From: Pyrrhosoma nymphula
Taxonomy: Eukaryota > Arthropoda > Insecta > Odonata > Coenagrionidae
NCBI GenBank assembly: GCA_963573305.1
Contig: OY754329.1
Coordinates: forward strand, 83,138,576-83,202,575
DNA length: 64,000 nt
Reading direction: 5' to 3'
A program made the translations under genes and the position numbers. Below, piece after piece: positions 12,456 to 23,273 of this stretch. Below the pieces are notes generated by a model that saw nothing but the letters and a program-made list of their open reading frames with translations, was not told where the DNA came from and ran no database searches. Numbering within the stretch: the stretch's first letter is position 1; every line of letters starts with the position of its first letter.

Positions 12456-12763
12456 TTTGGATGTGGGTGTGGAGGAGGATGGAGAAGGTGCGTTGGACGG
12501 AAAGGAAGACAAATGGGGAAGTGCTTGACATGGTGGGCGAGGAGAGGAAACTTATAGATGAGATTAAGGGAAGGCAGGGTAGGTGGCTGGAAGCGGTAAT
12601 GAGGGACGATGGTTTGCTGAAGGCCGTGATAGAGGGAAGGGTGCTGGGTAAGCAGGGAAGGGGAATAAAGAGATTAGGTTTTATGGACGGGATGAAGAAA
12701 GGTAGGCCTTATGCTGAGATGAAGAAAGAAATACTAGAGGTAGTTAGGGCACGGCACGTGTAA
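12456..12763 (+). pseudogene. C-terminal tail of the 9.2-kb LINE
   Basis: Open from 12461 to 12763: WVWRRMEKVRWTERKTN, then VLDMVGEERKLIDEIKGRQG, then GRVLGKQGRGIKR. This is the typical post-RT tail of EN-RT LINEs in arthropods (GEER..ID.I..R.G.W...G.LGK..RG). It continues the reading frame cut at 11779, ends with a stop at about 12761, and is followed by a short 3' UTR. Confidence 0.85.
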
Positions 12764-12967
12764 GAGTCCGTTGGATATTCTCTGACTTTCATCATAACCT
12801 ACCTCTAACCGGTAGATTACTATAATGAATGAATGGAAGATGTAAATTATCCCAACCTTACCTGTCATTACTTATACAAATCATGCATTTAAATAATATT
12901 TATATACAAATATGAGTATTTATTAATAATTTAATTATTCTTGGAAGTTTAAGGTAAAATTTACAAA

Positions 12968-13207
12968 CATGAGTCGTTGAGAGCAAGAATGGTGTAAGTC
13001 AAAATTTTCACCTTTCGGAAAAGAGGCTAGAAGTAAAAAAAAATAAAATATTCAACCCAATGTACTGCTTTCTGGTTAGAAAACATTTGAGGCTATAAAA
13101 CACCACTCACGCAGAAAACTGAAAAGAAGCAGAGGAATGCTTCAGCACAACAAACCAAATTGTGGAAAAAACTGACTTACACCACTTTCATTCTCAACGG
13201 CTCAAAT
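12968..13207. mobile_element. Fold-back element (MITE), about 240 bp
   Basis: The left arm TGAGTCGTTGAGAGCAAGAA + TGGTGTAAGTCA (12970-13001) is matched in inverted form at the right (13170-13204), where the complement reads TGAGCCGTTGAGAATGAAAG + TGGTGTAAGTCA. The arms are about 35-45 bases with a few mismatches. The interior has no coding potential. No clear target duplication was seen, so the superfamily is not assigned. Confidence 0.65.
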
Positions 13208-13784
13208 TATATTTAGACAAAAAGTTCGTATGTAATTTAATTGATTGTGTTAAATAATTTTTGCTTCATGGTTGGTGCTCGACGAGACAACGTATAAATG
13301 CCAGCGATGAATGGGATTTATTCAACATTATGCCTAAACCTATCTAAATAATTTAATATTAATTTTTACGAGTTTAGTCCAGTTAAAGTGATATCGTTGA
13401 CGTAATGCTGCATGAAAAAGTATTTATTCAATTAAAAAATAGGTACTTTTCATAATTTTATTATTTAAATAATTTTACATAAAGTATCGATAATTATTAA
13501 ATACAAATTGATTAAAAGTATTTAGTAGTTCTTTAAACAACCAAAAACGTATTCGTTGGCAAGTACGATCCCGACCTCGGTTTCAGTTTCATAGCTTCGT
13601 GCGATGATTTAATATTCAGCTCTCCTTTTATCTCTCTTGAAGTTTATGTTGACACTCTTCATTCACCAAGAGTAGAGGTCACCTTGATGCGGTCAGTCGT
13701 AATTTTAAGTAAGTAAGTCGAGGACCATGGGCGTGTCTGGCTCCGAAAATTTTTTAGGACAGCGTAGGCATGTAAGGTACTTTA
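13208..13784. other. Anonymous AT-rich DNA
   Basis: AT-rich, with no gene, repeat boundary or RNA recognised. Confidence 0.4.
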
Positions 13785-13865
13785 GGGGCGGCATGGTAGC
13801 ATTGAGGACAGAGCGCTCGGCTACAAGTCAGATGGTTCCGAATTCAAAGCCTTCTCAACCACCCA
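13785..13865 (+). repeat. tRNA-like SINE head
   Basis: A pol III-type layout: an A-box-like TGGTAGCATTGAGG region and a B-box-like GGTTCCGAATTC (13834-13845) about 35 bases later, with GAGCGCTCGGCTA between them as in a tRNA anticodon arm. Stems do not pair well enough for a tRNA gene. The body seen in the copies at 34205 and 44560 is not obvious here, so this is a fragment or another subfamily. Confidence 0.5.
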
Positions 13866-16800
13866 CAGCAAAAATGCAAGTGGTACGTAAAATTCTCTAT
13901 AACAGAACTCTAGAATAAATCGCCGGTGGCTCAGGAAAAGGAATAAAATGATCCTTAAAACGCCCTGAAAGCATACATTTCAGATGTCCTCAGGCATGAT
14001 ATAAAAACCCTACAAGGAGATAAATGATTGTTTTATCAATGCCTAGTAAATTCCATACCCTGTGTATTGTATTCCATGCTGCATTAGGTTAGGACGTGAA
14101 AGGACACCGATGAAAATTTCCCAATCGCTGTGATTGCACAGATGATGAGGTACGCAGTCACTCGTACAGGTGCACAGATATACACCAATGAAATCTTGGT
14201 TTCCAAGAAAACTGACCTTTGTGGGCTGATTTCAACAATGATTTTAATACAGACTGTTCTAATCTGTATTATTACAAGTACTATGTCAAAAAATTCATGA
14301 TTTTCATATATTTTATTCCTAGTATTCTTAGGAGGGAAGGTAAACATAAGAAAGCAAAACAAATGTATTCCTGATATAAATTAAAATTAAATAATGAATA
14401 ACCTTCACACAAAAAAATAAAATATAATAAAATTAAAGCTAAACTGACTTCATAAGAACTCTCATAATGATAGTAAGAGCTCCATAACAGAGCATGTAAT
14501 TGATGTTCAGAGATCTTGGATGCTTTAAGGTCTGAAGATCCATTTTAAGAATTTTTCTGGTTAGCTATTTGCTATGTTAGAAATTAGCATGTAATGAAAT
14601 TCAATCGGATATATTCCGCGAGAATTGTTTGTGTTCTCGTGCTTAATAAGGCCTTCATTTTCATTAGTAAATCTTCAATGTATCTGCGATTGTACCCTAT
14701 GAGTCGATAAAAGGGTTTACAGTAGGGGGTGATAAGAAACCATGCATCTTTAGTGCTTTTGCTGAAAATTTTCGATGCACGAGTAATTTTCATGCATATT
14801 TTATTCTATCACTCGGTGCTTTGGCGCGTTTTTTTGTTGATTCAAAATAAGTTCGGGAAGAAGGAGCATGAAACCCTATTAACCTCAGAGCCTAACCCCC
14901 CACCCCCACCCCTATTTCATCTGAGTAATTTAGCATACTGATGCAGTGATGGAGCCTAATAATTTCGAGGTGCCTGAGGAAAATTCGGGCCAACTGTTTC
15001 TTTCTAAGGATTTTAAAACTGCTAGCGTTCTTCGTGTTCTTGAGGAAATTCTGTCCTAATTCATCCAATTGCCCATTGAAACGATGCTTTCCCACAACGT
15101 TTTGCTAGTTTGGCAGATCTTTGAACTTTACCTACTTCTTAAATCAATAATTTCCCCGATAGTCCATAATTACATGCTTTATATTACATTATTAGTACGT
15201 GAACTCAGGTATACATTTAATAACGTTAGCCTTACAAATGCAGCATAACATCAATCTTCGGCTTTCTCAAAATTTTACCCTTAACTCAGTCAAATGAATC
15301 CAAGTGTTTCCTAGTCTGACGCGCATACTCTCCTAATACGAGCTTACCAGGAGAGGTTTGAGGAGAGTGTGACTACAGAGTGACTTCTTCTGACAATCTT
15401 TCGAATTCATTATGAGGGATATCTGACAACAAGAAATAAAAATAAAAAATACAAGTGTTTACTAATTTTGGCTAATGATAACTTTTCGTGGAATGGTGAG
15501 TAAGAGATAGCAGTAACTATAACTGTATTTTTTTAAATTACTTGTCAATATTCCTATTCCACACCTAAAATAGTAAAAAAAAACAAAGATAAAAAATGTA
15601 GATAACACACGAATAATTATTTTAAGGAATGCATTTTTAAGCTCGAGGAGCCAACGGCAACGTTCCTTTTTTAATAACTAAAGAGCTACGCCTGAAATAA
15701 CTCTCCAAGAACTCGAAAATTAAGGTTGGAGCTGTCAATTGGTTAAAAATTTTATTTCTTTTAAAATAAGAGTTTAAGGTAAAAAATTCACACCTACTAG
15801 ATATTATTATGATGTCCATCCAAAATAACTCCTTTACACCTAAATCCTATTTTCTACTTAAAATCTAATGAAATTATGTGTGTTCTGTAGAAAAAAGAGT
15901 GCCGAAAATGCGAATACTTTTCACGTAAAAATATAACGGATTGGTCGCTATTAGTCGATTGGTCGCAGGTGCAACACATGAAAATGTGACCTAAAATACC
16001 GAAGAAGGAATAAACAGATAATTTTTGCGTGAACAGAGACCTGTCATCCTCGTCCATCCCATTAGACACGCCCGTGCCGATGAGCAACCCACGTCCAACA
16101 TACTTAATTCTCTCTCCTTGAGCCAAAACGGACAGCCATCACGCTGCCCCCCTCCGCCCCCTCCCGACGGGGCCCCTTGAATTTAAATAATTTCTTAATT
16201 TTTGAATCGACTCGGATTACGTATTCAACGTGCTTAAATCACTGCAATCAGTCACCCGGCCCAACCCAACCCAATAAAAGCGAGCGAGCCCAACCGGTGA
16301 ATTGTTGTGTGGGAGAAGTGATATCGCCACAGAGAGAAAACCGTCTCGGAAGACGCCCCCCCACCGCCCCTTCCTCCCACTCCCCGTTTTTCGCGATAGG
16401 GATAAGGAGGGGCACGTGGTTTGCCCTGCAAATGGGTCAAGGGTGGACGAACTGCGACACTCAGTCCGTGATTCGCTCGGTGTGTGAACAAGGTATATGC
16501 CCAAGATATAAATAATTCTCTTGATTTCTCCAATCCTCCGCACTTAGCTTCACGTAACCTCCGCACCCCTTACCCACCGATGCCTGCAATTGCTACGCCT
16601 ACGAGGGGATCGAGAGGCGTGAGTGGTCAGCGGGTTCGCCCCGATAGTTCCCCGCATCAAACAAGTGCTCAAGGCAAGGAGTGGATCAAGTGGAGGGAGT
16701 GGCGAAGGAATATATTTTCCACTCGTGCAGCATCCGAAGCCATCCGCCCGCGGAATCCGTGTGATCTGATGCAATCGCCGTGTTTACTCAAGGCAGCACA

Positions 16801-17020
16801 CTTATTTATGGCATGGAAATATCCTCCTCGCCATCTTTCAACCCTTTGGCAGGGATTGTCGTTTGCGATTGAGGATATTCGTTTTTCTACGTTCGTGTTA
16901 AACGTTTGTCATCCAGTTAGTATCGATAGAGCTTTTAGACTTAATCTATATTGTAAGTTCCAAACCACTTTATTTTATGACGACTTTAATAATATTTTAC
17001 GAAATCTGACATACTACGGT
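13866..17020. other. Gene-free stretch with CpG-rich patch
   Basis: 13866-16130 is AT-rich with no recognisable gene. 16130-16800 is CpG- and GC-rich. It contains TCAGTC (16461), resembling an arthropod initiator, and AAGGTATATG (16490), resembling a 5' splice site, so a promoter plus non-coding first exon is conceivable. No downstream exon was found to support it. Confidence 0.3.
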
Positions 17021-17490
17021 AGATGAGATCATGAGAATAAAATTAGGGAACTAGAGTACAGAACGTACAGATTTAAAATGTCATTTATACCGCGAACGAT
17101 AAGAGACCATAACAGCTTCTTATGAGACTTTAACTAATATTGTCGATAGTCAGTGCAGCTAATAGTTAGTTATTTACTCCCTAATGCTTATATTATTATC
17201 TGCTACCTAGTACTAACAGCACGCCGTGCATATTTCCGGTGTAACTCTTCTATCTCTGTACATTACTGTAGTTGCAAAACCCATTAATACTATCGATCCC
17301 TCCATCATTGGTAGCATACCTATAGTGTAGTGCATGCTTGTGAGGCTTCACCTCCTGACAAGCATTAGCGATATCTGCTAATACATCAATAGTCGTAGTT
17401 AAGCACATTAACTTTAATAGGGTATAGTGCAATGCATGTTGGTGACTACTCACCCCCTGCCACACGCCCTTGAGGTGGCTTGAAGGGTAT
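17021..17490 (+). pseudogene. LINE family D: protein C-terminus and 3' UTR
   Basis: The plus strand reads YRFKMSFIPRTIRDHNSF (17066-17119), the ending of jockey/I/CR1-like LINE proteins (SFIPRTIRDWN). The 450 bases that follow form a 3' UTR ending in GAGGTGGCTTGAAGGGTATT. The same UTR occurs inverted at 45900-46130 and 62575-62860, and part of it lies at 53440-53640. It contains two partly similar blocks (about 17320 and 17430, each with GTGCATGCTTG/ATGCATGTTGG followed by a CACC/CCTGC segment). It is 5'-truncated. Confidence 0.7.
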
Positions 17491-19903
17491 TTTGTAGATG
17501 TACATATGTCTGGGGCCGTGCGAGTACTACGCAATGGGGTTTTGGCCATTTTGCAAACCATCATGTCCCCACGTAAAACAATGCATGATTTCACACATTC
17601 CCGCCCACCTAGAGGGAGGCTCTCCCCTTCGAACCTTAAGTAAGTTGATAAGTTGTAAGATTTTTGCAGAAACATGTGCAAAGAATAAATTTTCGATGAA
17701 CAAAGTTTTGCGAAGTTTTAGCAACCAAAATGAATACTGAGCACAACATATTGAAGTGTTTGTTTTAACCGTGCAGCGATGGAACAAAGGTTTGCCGCCA
17801 ACCGACATGGAAAAATCTCAAGGAAGCTGGGAGTGCGCAGACCAACTCATGTTACTGACGGACACAGAATTTGGTCTTGGGACGGTTATCCAAAATAGAC
17901 GGGAAACGTGTCATCAGTTGGCTAACGTCATAGTTTTTAATTATTTAAAGCATGCTTTATCAAGACCTGCTGATACTACGCCAGTTATTATTATTGGATA
18001 TCTACCAGATATACACCAGATATCATTAGCGCTCACGACACAAATATAAATAAATCACGCCTTGGGGACAACTATTGAGAAAAATTATGCGATGTTTGCA
18101 GTGCTACCACCTAAGACTTTTCTTCCGATGATAAAAAAGGCGATACAAGCACGATTTCACAGGTGGCAAAAATTATATTTAAGATGGCCTCGGGCCCCCA
18201 CACTCTCCAATGCAAGACAACGTAGAGTTCAACCCCTATACCCCAAAACGCCTCACGTAATACTTGAATTGTCACATTACTTTGCCATTCGGTCGCAATG
18301 ATGCGTCATGAATCGTTTCAAATCATCATTTCCATCTTAAAGCGTAACCTTCCTCACAAGTATTTCAGCTTCATTTAGCACACGTCCCACATCTCTTCGT
18401 TCCGTCTTTTATAATAAACTATACTATTTCTCTTCCTTACCTGCTTTCCTAGAATTTTGCCTTTAATGACCGAATTCAACATCCCCTCACCTATAAATTA
18501 CTGCTCCAACCAACTTTGCCATCTACCAGTAACTTCTTTCATCTCCTACAATTTCAATTACCTACTTCATCCCTGGTCTTCCTTTCCGTTCACCTCACGC
18601 ATCCCTCTTCAGATCGTTGTATGCAATGCTTTAGTTCTAGTTAATGTTTCCCTAAACTTATTTCAATCAAACCTTTGAGTTACATAAAGAGCGTTAGTCT
18701 AAACTGATAAGTAATATAGCTGGAAAGTTATTATTTGTATGGTTTTAGGGTATTTTAAAATTTAGAATATGCAGTTAAGTTGAACATGCCATAATCGTTT
18801 AGCGAAGCAACTAAGCTACTGAAACAGGAGAGTGGCAGGCCATTTTAGTGCAGTATGAAGAATATTATGGTTTTAAGGGTTTTTTATTGCCCTTTGGATT
18901 TAGCAAATGAAGTATTCCTAGGTGAAGTCGCACTAGATAGCATGCGCAGTATCTCATTGCGTTGACTTTGTACCATTATTTAAAATGATAATTGAATAAA
19001 TTAAATATTCATAACAATTTAAATACAATATTAAAATATTGTCAGAAGAAGGGCAAATATCAACTTCACTTTTCGAGAAAACTATCTTCGAATCAGAACC
19101 TGATACACAAAGCCACGGTTCAGGTTTTTAAACTATTTTTTGATGGTCCAAACTGTAACAAACGCTAAAACAATGACGGACACTAAACGGATCTTAAAAA
19201 AGGTTTGATACGCCAAGATGCCACCTAAAAATGACAATGCGTCCCGTAAACGATAGGTTATTCGAGGGTTTCTTCCTTCGAACATCAAACAGTGCAGCAT
19301 CTAAAATCTAAGCAATCAACTTCGAACATCTAAATTTCGATCGATTACGTTTAAAACAAAGGTTTCTAGTTATCTACGATATTTGGCGCGTCGCAAATTT
19401 ATTCTTCTGCCAAAACCAACCTCAAAATACTTCCGAAACTTCACGCGATAAATCAAGGATTCTCTAAAGTGGAAAGGAAGCGACGTGGAAAGATGAAGGT
19501 TGCACGCAATACGATTGTGATAGAATCTCACCTTTTATTGAATAGAAGAAGAAAAAGGATTTTTGAGACATGAAGGACGAAAAATGCGGTGATAAGCCAA
19601 ATGCATGAGACAGCTCAACTATTAGGAAATAGTAATAAATAAATGTATAAACATGAATAAAAATGATCAAAAACCTTACCAGAAAAAACTGTAAAACATT
19701 GGCACCATGGAGCTACCCGACGATAATTAGCTTAGGTCACGCGCAGGAAATTCAATTAATACCCAATTTTACAGGGACATAGATATTTCTATAAGCAAAT
19801 GACTGCCGTATTACATGATGAAAGGCAATACATTTAATTTTCCAGAACTCTATCGGTATTTCGAGCAATAATTTCCCGAAGAAACGGAGACCGTCCGAAC
19901 TAT
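17491..19903. other. Gene-free stretch
   Basis: No gene recognised. A 97-codon open stretch at 17756-18049 has no motif I know. 18430-18680 is pyrimidine-rich and on the minus strand contains a GRPGMK-like run resembling the GRPR block of LINE tails, but this is too weak to call. Confidence 0.4.
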
Positions 19904-20180
19904 GGGTGGATTTACACTGGCAAATTACTTCCGCAAGTTTCTTCTGAATGAGCTTGCAGGGGATTTTACACTGACGAAAAATGTCCACAAGTTATTTCAG
20001 AGCCAGATTGGTAGCTGTTTACACTGGCAACAATGCAAGCTAACGCTTCAGCAAGCGACTTACCGAAAATTTTCAAAGTTCTTCAAGCGGACTTGCAGAG
20101 CCGTTTGCAACTGCAATTTAGGTCGAAAGTCGCATGCTGCAAGTCACTTGCGCAATAAACTTTCCATTGTAAACCCACCC
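19904..20180. mobile_element. 277-bp MITE with GGGTGGRTTTACA termini
   Basis: The ends are inverted repeats: GGGTGGATTTACACTGGCAA at the left against GGGTGGGTTTACAATGGAAA (complement of the right end), 16 of 20 identical. Internally it repeats CAAGTTNNTTC- and GCAAGCGACTT-like words. A shorter diverged copy lies at 41784-41958. There is no transposase, and the flanks do not show an unambiguous target duplication. Confidence 0.75.
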
Positions 20181-20296
20181 TAAGAATATACATTGAAATG
20201 TATTGAAGTAGGATTAATGGCCATTTAAGGTAGTTTGAGCGAAATTTTTCTCTATGCATAATGGAGGCCATACTCGTGTCTTATTTTTTGCTAATA

Positions 20297-20720
20297 CAGC
20301 AGCTTAATAAGCAGCTATGAGGAGCATGAAGTAAATATTGTAATATTAACGACGCTAGAACTTAGTTTTACATGACCGATCATCTCTCTTATTAACTGAA
20401 CAATTGTTCATTCATTTTCGACGCCACTTGTTTTACGCCGCAGGCTGGATACGCCTACACAATCGAAAAAATTAAATACAGTGAGTTATGCATTTCTTTT
20501 CAACAATCATTGATAAACATACTAACTACACAGCGTTAAATTTCTGACGCGATATCTGCGTCAGAACTTCCTCAGTGTTGATAATAATATCCCTCTAGAG
20601 AGCACAGCCGTACCATATTCCATTGAAAACGGCTTCCATTTATTGTTAAATATCTCGAAAAATAGTGCGGTAAGTGACTAATATTTTAGTATACTTACTG
20701 AAATATAATATCTTTTTCTT
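20297..20720 (+). repeat. Dispersed repeat A, copy 2
   Basis: Shares an ordered series of blocks with 43456-43880: AGGAGCAT/CTAAGTAAATA, AATATTAAYGACGC, ACGCCTACACAAYCGAA, a TTCTGACG..ATCTGCGT block, and AATATCTCGAAAAATAGT. Spacing is conserved over about 420 bases. The segment near TTACGCCGCAGGC corresponds to the copy at 1265-1470. No coding capacity was seen. Confidence 0.65.
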
Positions 20721-20819
20721 TAGAATTAGGCAACATTCACTTAATCTTATGCGTAATGCTTTCTCAAACTACCTCATCCGAATAATCTGTGGACTTGTGT
20801 TTTTAGATTCTTCGAATTG

Positions 20820-20945
20820 ATCACGGCCGTTGAAACTACGACAAAAACAGCAACTATACCCGATGCGGGATATAAACTCGCGACCCTTGAGTTGACATTG
20901 AGGCGCGTCAACAGCCTGACTTATGCGGCCGCCCGCGCCGTACGC
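20820..20945 (-). repeat. tRNA-like SINE head (minus)
   Basis: The minus strand shows GCCGCATAAGTCAGGC (A-box-like) and, downstream, GGGTCGCGAGTTTATATCCC (B-box region). The arrangement is that of a tRNA-derived SINE promoter. The B box departs from the GGTTCGANTCC consensus, so it is probably inactive. Confidence 0.45.
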
Positions 20946-21096
20946 GAAAGCGTATGGATAAACTGCTAAACGGCGTGCACAACGAAAAGCTCGGGCAGAC
21001 ATTAAACCGCTCGAAATAAACGCGTAAACTTGGGCGAGTGTTACTTGCATTGAAGATAAATAAGAATGGAAAGAATTCGGCATCGAAGGGAAACTT

Positions 21097-21295
21097 GAAG
21101 GAAGAGAAACAGAAACGCTGGTCAAAATTTCCTCTCTTTTAATTACCACCGACCAAGGTTTTGGTACGTTATGCCATAATCAGGATACAGTTTTAAAAAT
21201 ATATCGGCCCTAAGATGGCATAATGTGGCGAAATCTTGGTCGATGGTAGTTAAAAGTGTGGAAATTTTAACCAACGTTTCTGTTTCTCTTTCTTC
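21097..21295. mobile_element. Near-complete hairpin (fold-back) element, 199 bp
   Basis: Almost the entire segment folds on itself. The left arm 21097-21178 (GAAGGAAGAGAAACAGAAAC..., then ACCGACCAAGG) pairs with the right arm 21214-21295, whose complement reads GAAGAAAGAGAAACAGAAAC..., then TCGACCAAGATTT. Only about 35 bases remain as a loop. Inner-arm words (ACCGACCAAGGTTTTGG, TTATGCCAT) resemble the arms of the element at 42-355. There is no coding capacity. It could be a MITE or a source of long-hairpin RNA. Confidence 0.75.
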
Positions 21296-22955
21296 TAGAT
21301 GAGCATATTATGTTTCAACAATGTCCGTGCCAATACTCTTGCATATGAACAAAGGGAATAGGAGATGAGAAAGCCCGGCATATGAGATGTATTATCTTCA
21401 TGCACCTCACTGAAGAATTGTGTGGATACCTACTGGAGGCAGAGACCTCTTCTTTCAGCGGCTAGGCTCACAAAAGATACATAAATGTGTGTGTGTCCGC
21501 GGCGGACACAATATTTTCAAGGAACGCGGTGAAAGGGAAATTTCGCCCGGAGTCATCTCCTTGAACTTGTGGTTCTCTCGGCCGAATCTCGCTCTCCCTC
21601 TCATTCTCAAGCGCCAATATTTATAAACGTCCACCCACCCGAAGGATGGAAACCGCAAACAAAAGCCCCATACAGCGCGTGGCCGGTTGAATTAATTGCC
21701 TCACTCCTTACCAACCGACAAGGGGAGAAAGCTAACGAACATATTCGACGACAGAAAAACGCCATTATTCGGACGAAGTTGATTGAATTGGCCCCGTGGT
21801 TGTGGCGATATGCGTAGAGTAGGAGTAAAAATTCAGTAAAGAGTCATCACTTCACGGAGCGGCTTATTGGTGCATAGAAAGTAGGTATTATGACTTGAAA
21901 TGAGTCTGTAGAAACCGGTTACAAAGTTTCAAAGGGCAAAACTGCGTTTAAGATGCAGTGTTTCTTGGTATTACCTTGCGTATACCTTGAAACGGAAAAT
22001 ATTTATTGCTTTCTTCGTGTACAGAAGAATTTCTTTCTTAATTCACCCAATAACTTACGTCAGTTACAATGTCCCTTATTCCCATCAACGCCTGAACGCC
22101 CGCAGCCACGGAGAACCTTTCAGAACAGGCTGTACTGTAAACCATTTCGAGGAATCGAAACTCTACAGCAGCATTTCTCTCGTGAACCCGGGCCTAAGGA
22201 GAAGAAAGTCAAGATTTTTTATTTACAGTCCCTCTCCAGTTTCAGACAAATTTGTATTTAGCGTCCTTATTATTCATTATTTCGTACATTATTATTCATA
22301 CCATATTCATCAGTACATTATTCTCGCGATTTCTCCTTGTTAGTATTCTTTTACGCCTGTATTGTTTTATGAACCCGGCGAATCTTCTCTGAACTTCATC
22401 TACCTCTTTAAACAACTCTTTCTCATATTTATTTACATTAACAGTTTATTTACAATGCAAAATTACGTATGCAGGTGCAACTATTAACATTGAACAAATC
22501 AGCATCACACCTACTTTCAAAATACAGGTAGATTTTTTTAAACCACTACAATATTTATACCCCTACATGAAATGGTACTCCAATGTGTGTATCTTTTCGT
22601 TGTAATTTAAGGTATGTTCTATTGAAACCATATTTATAAGCAATGCTAAATAGCATTTGCTACCCTGAAGTGACTCGCAAAAGCGTACTTTATGGAGATT
22701 GATCTGTGGAAATTTGAGTGTAGGCCACCTTAAAGAGATATCGGATATTATCACCTTAATAAATGCGCCAGTCAACAGATATTGTGGCCACTAAAATATG
22801 CCGACGTAATTGAAAAGTAAAAGCAAGGGAGTGAGCATGCAGATTATTCAACGAACACATTCATATAAGTGATTATGTTCCTTTCACAGCCCGAAGATAC
22901 AACCCAAGCCAAACGCATGGTCATTTCAACCTCAACAACGCATTTGAAAATAATA
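21296..22955. other. Gene-free stretch
   Basis: A CpG-richer part at 21480-21660 includes a TATTTATAAACG element. The rest is AT-rich. Reading frames of up to 118 codons near 21950-22340 show no motif. No gene is supported. Confidence 0.4.
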
Positions 22956-22960
22956 ACAAT

Positions 22961-23148
22961 TGTAAGATATGAACCAATCAACGACATGAACTACAGGTTA
23001 CACTCTGAATATGGTTAGATGTTATATATGTGTTTATCTTTTGATTGTTTTCTTTCATTTCGTTATTCGTTGTATGCTGGTTTGCTATGTATCATTCATT
23101 CTTGGAATAAACGCCATTGAAAACGCATCCTGACTTTCGAGTGCTTAT
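22961..23148 (+). repeat. 5' LTR of the gypsy-type element
   Basis: Starts TGTAAGATATGAAC and ends CTTTCGAGTGCTTAT. Compared with the 3' LTR it has a 17-bp insertion (22975-22991) that partly duplicates neighbouring sequence, plus several substitutions and small indels, so insertion is not recent. TGGAATAAA is a possible polyadenylation signal. Just after it, AACTTCAGAAGTGGGATCC contains a possible primer-binding TGGGATCC; the tRNA was not identified. Confidence 0.85.
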
Positions 23149-23273
23149 AACTTCAGAAGTGGGATCCATCGAGCTGCAATTTGAGAAGATTTCGACCGAG
23201 CTGCAATTCACGAAGATTTCAAGACGAAGAAAAATCAAGACTTTGTTCCTGTGCTTTCTTCCAACGAAATAAA

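Larger units (their letters stand above)
9215..12840 (+). mobile_element. Non-LTR retrotransposon (LINE), frameshifted, with nested insertion
   Basis: A single plus-strand element can be followed across several frames. It starts with an endonuclease beginning ETWNVRT (about 9280), continues with the GDWNA and SDHNLV motifs, a linker, and a reverse transcriptase with GCPLSPLLFN and FADD. It ends in a C-terminal tail (12461-12763), then a short UTR with a GAATGAATG end near 12830. Domain order (N-terminal APE endonuclease then RT in one ORF) fits RTE-like and related LINE clades. Stops and frameshifts throughout make it inactive. It is interrupted at about 11780-12455 by another LINE. The 5' limit is uncertain: GA-rich DNA precedes it. 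Confidence 0.85.

Noticed and set aside
17250..17681. 143-codon minus-strand frame with Cys and His residues
   Set aside because: Lies antisense to the LINE family D 3' UTR, which recurs elsewhere as non-coding sequence.
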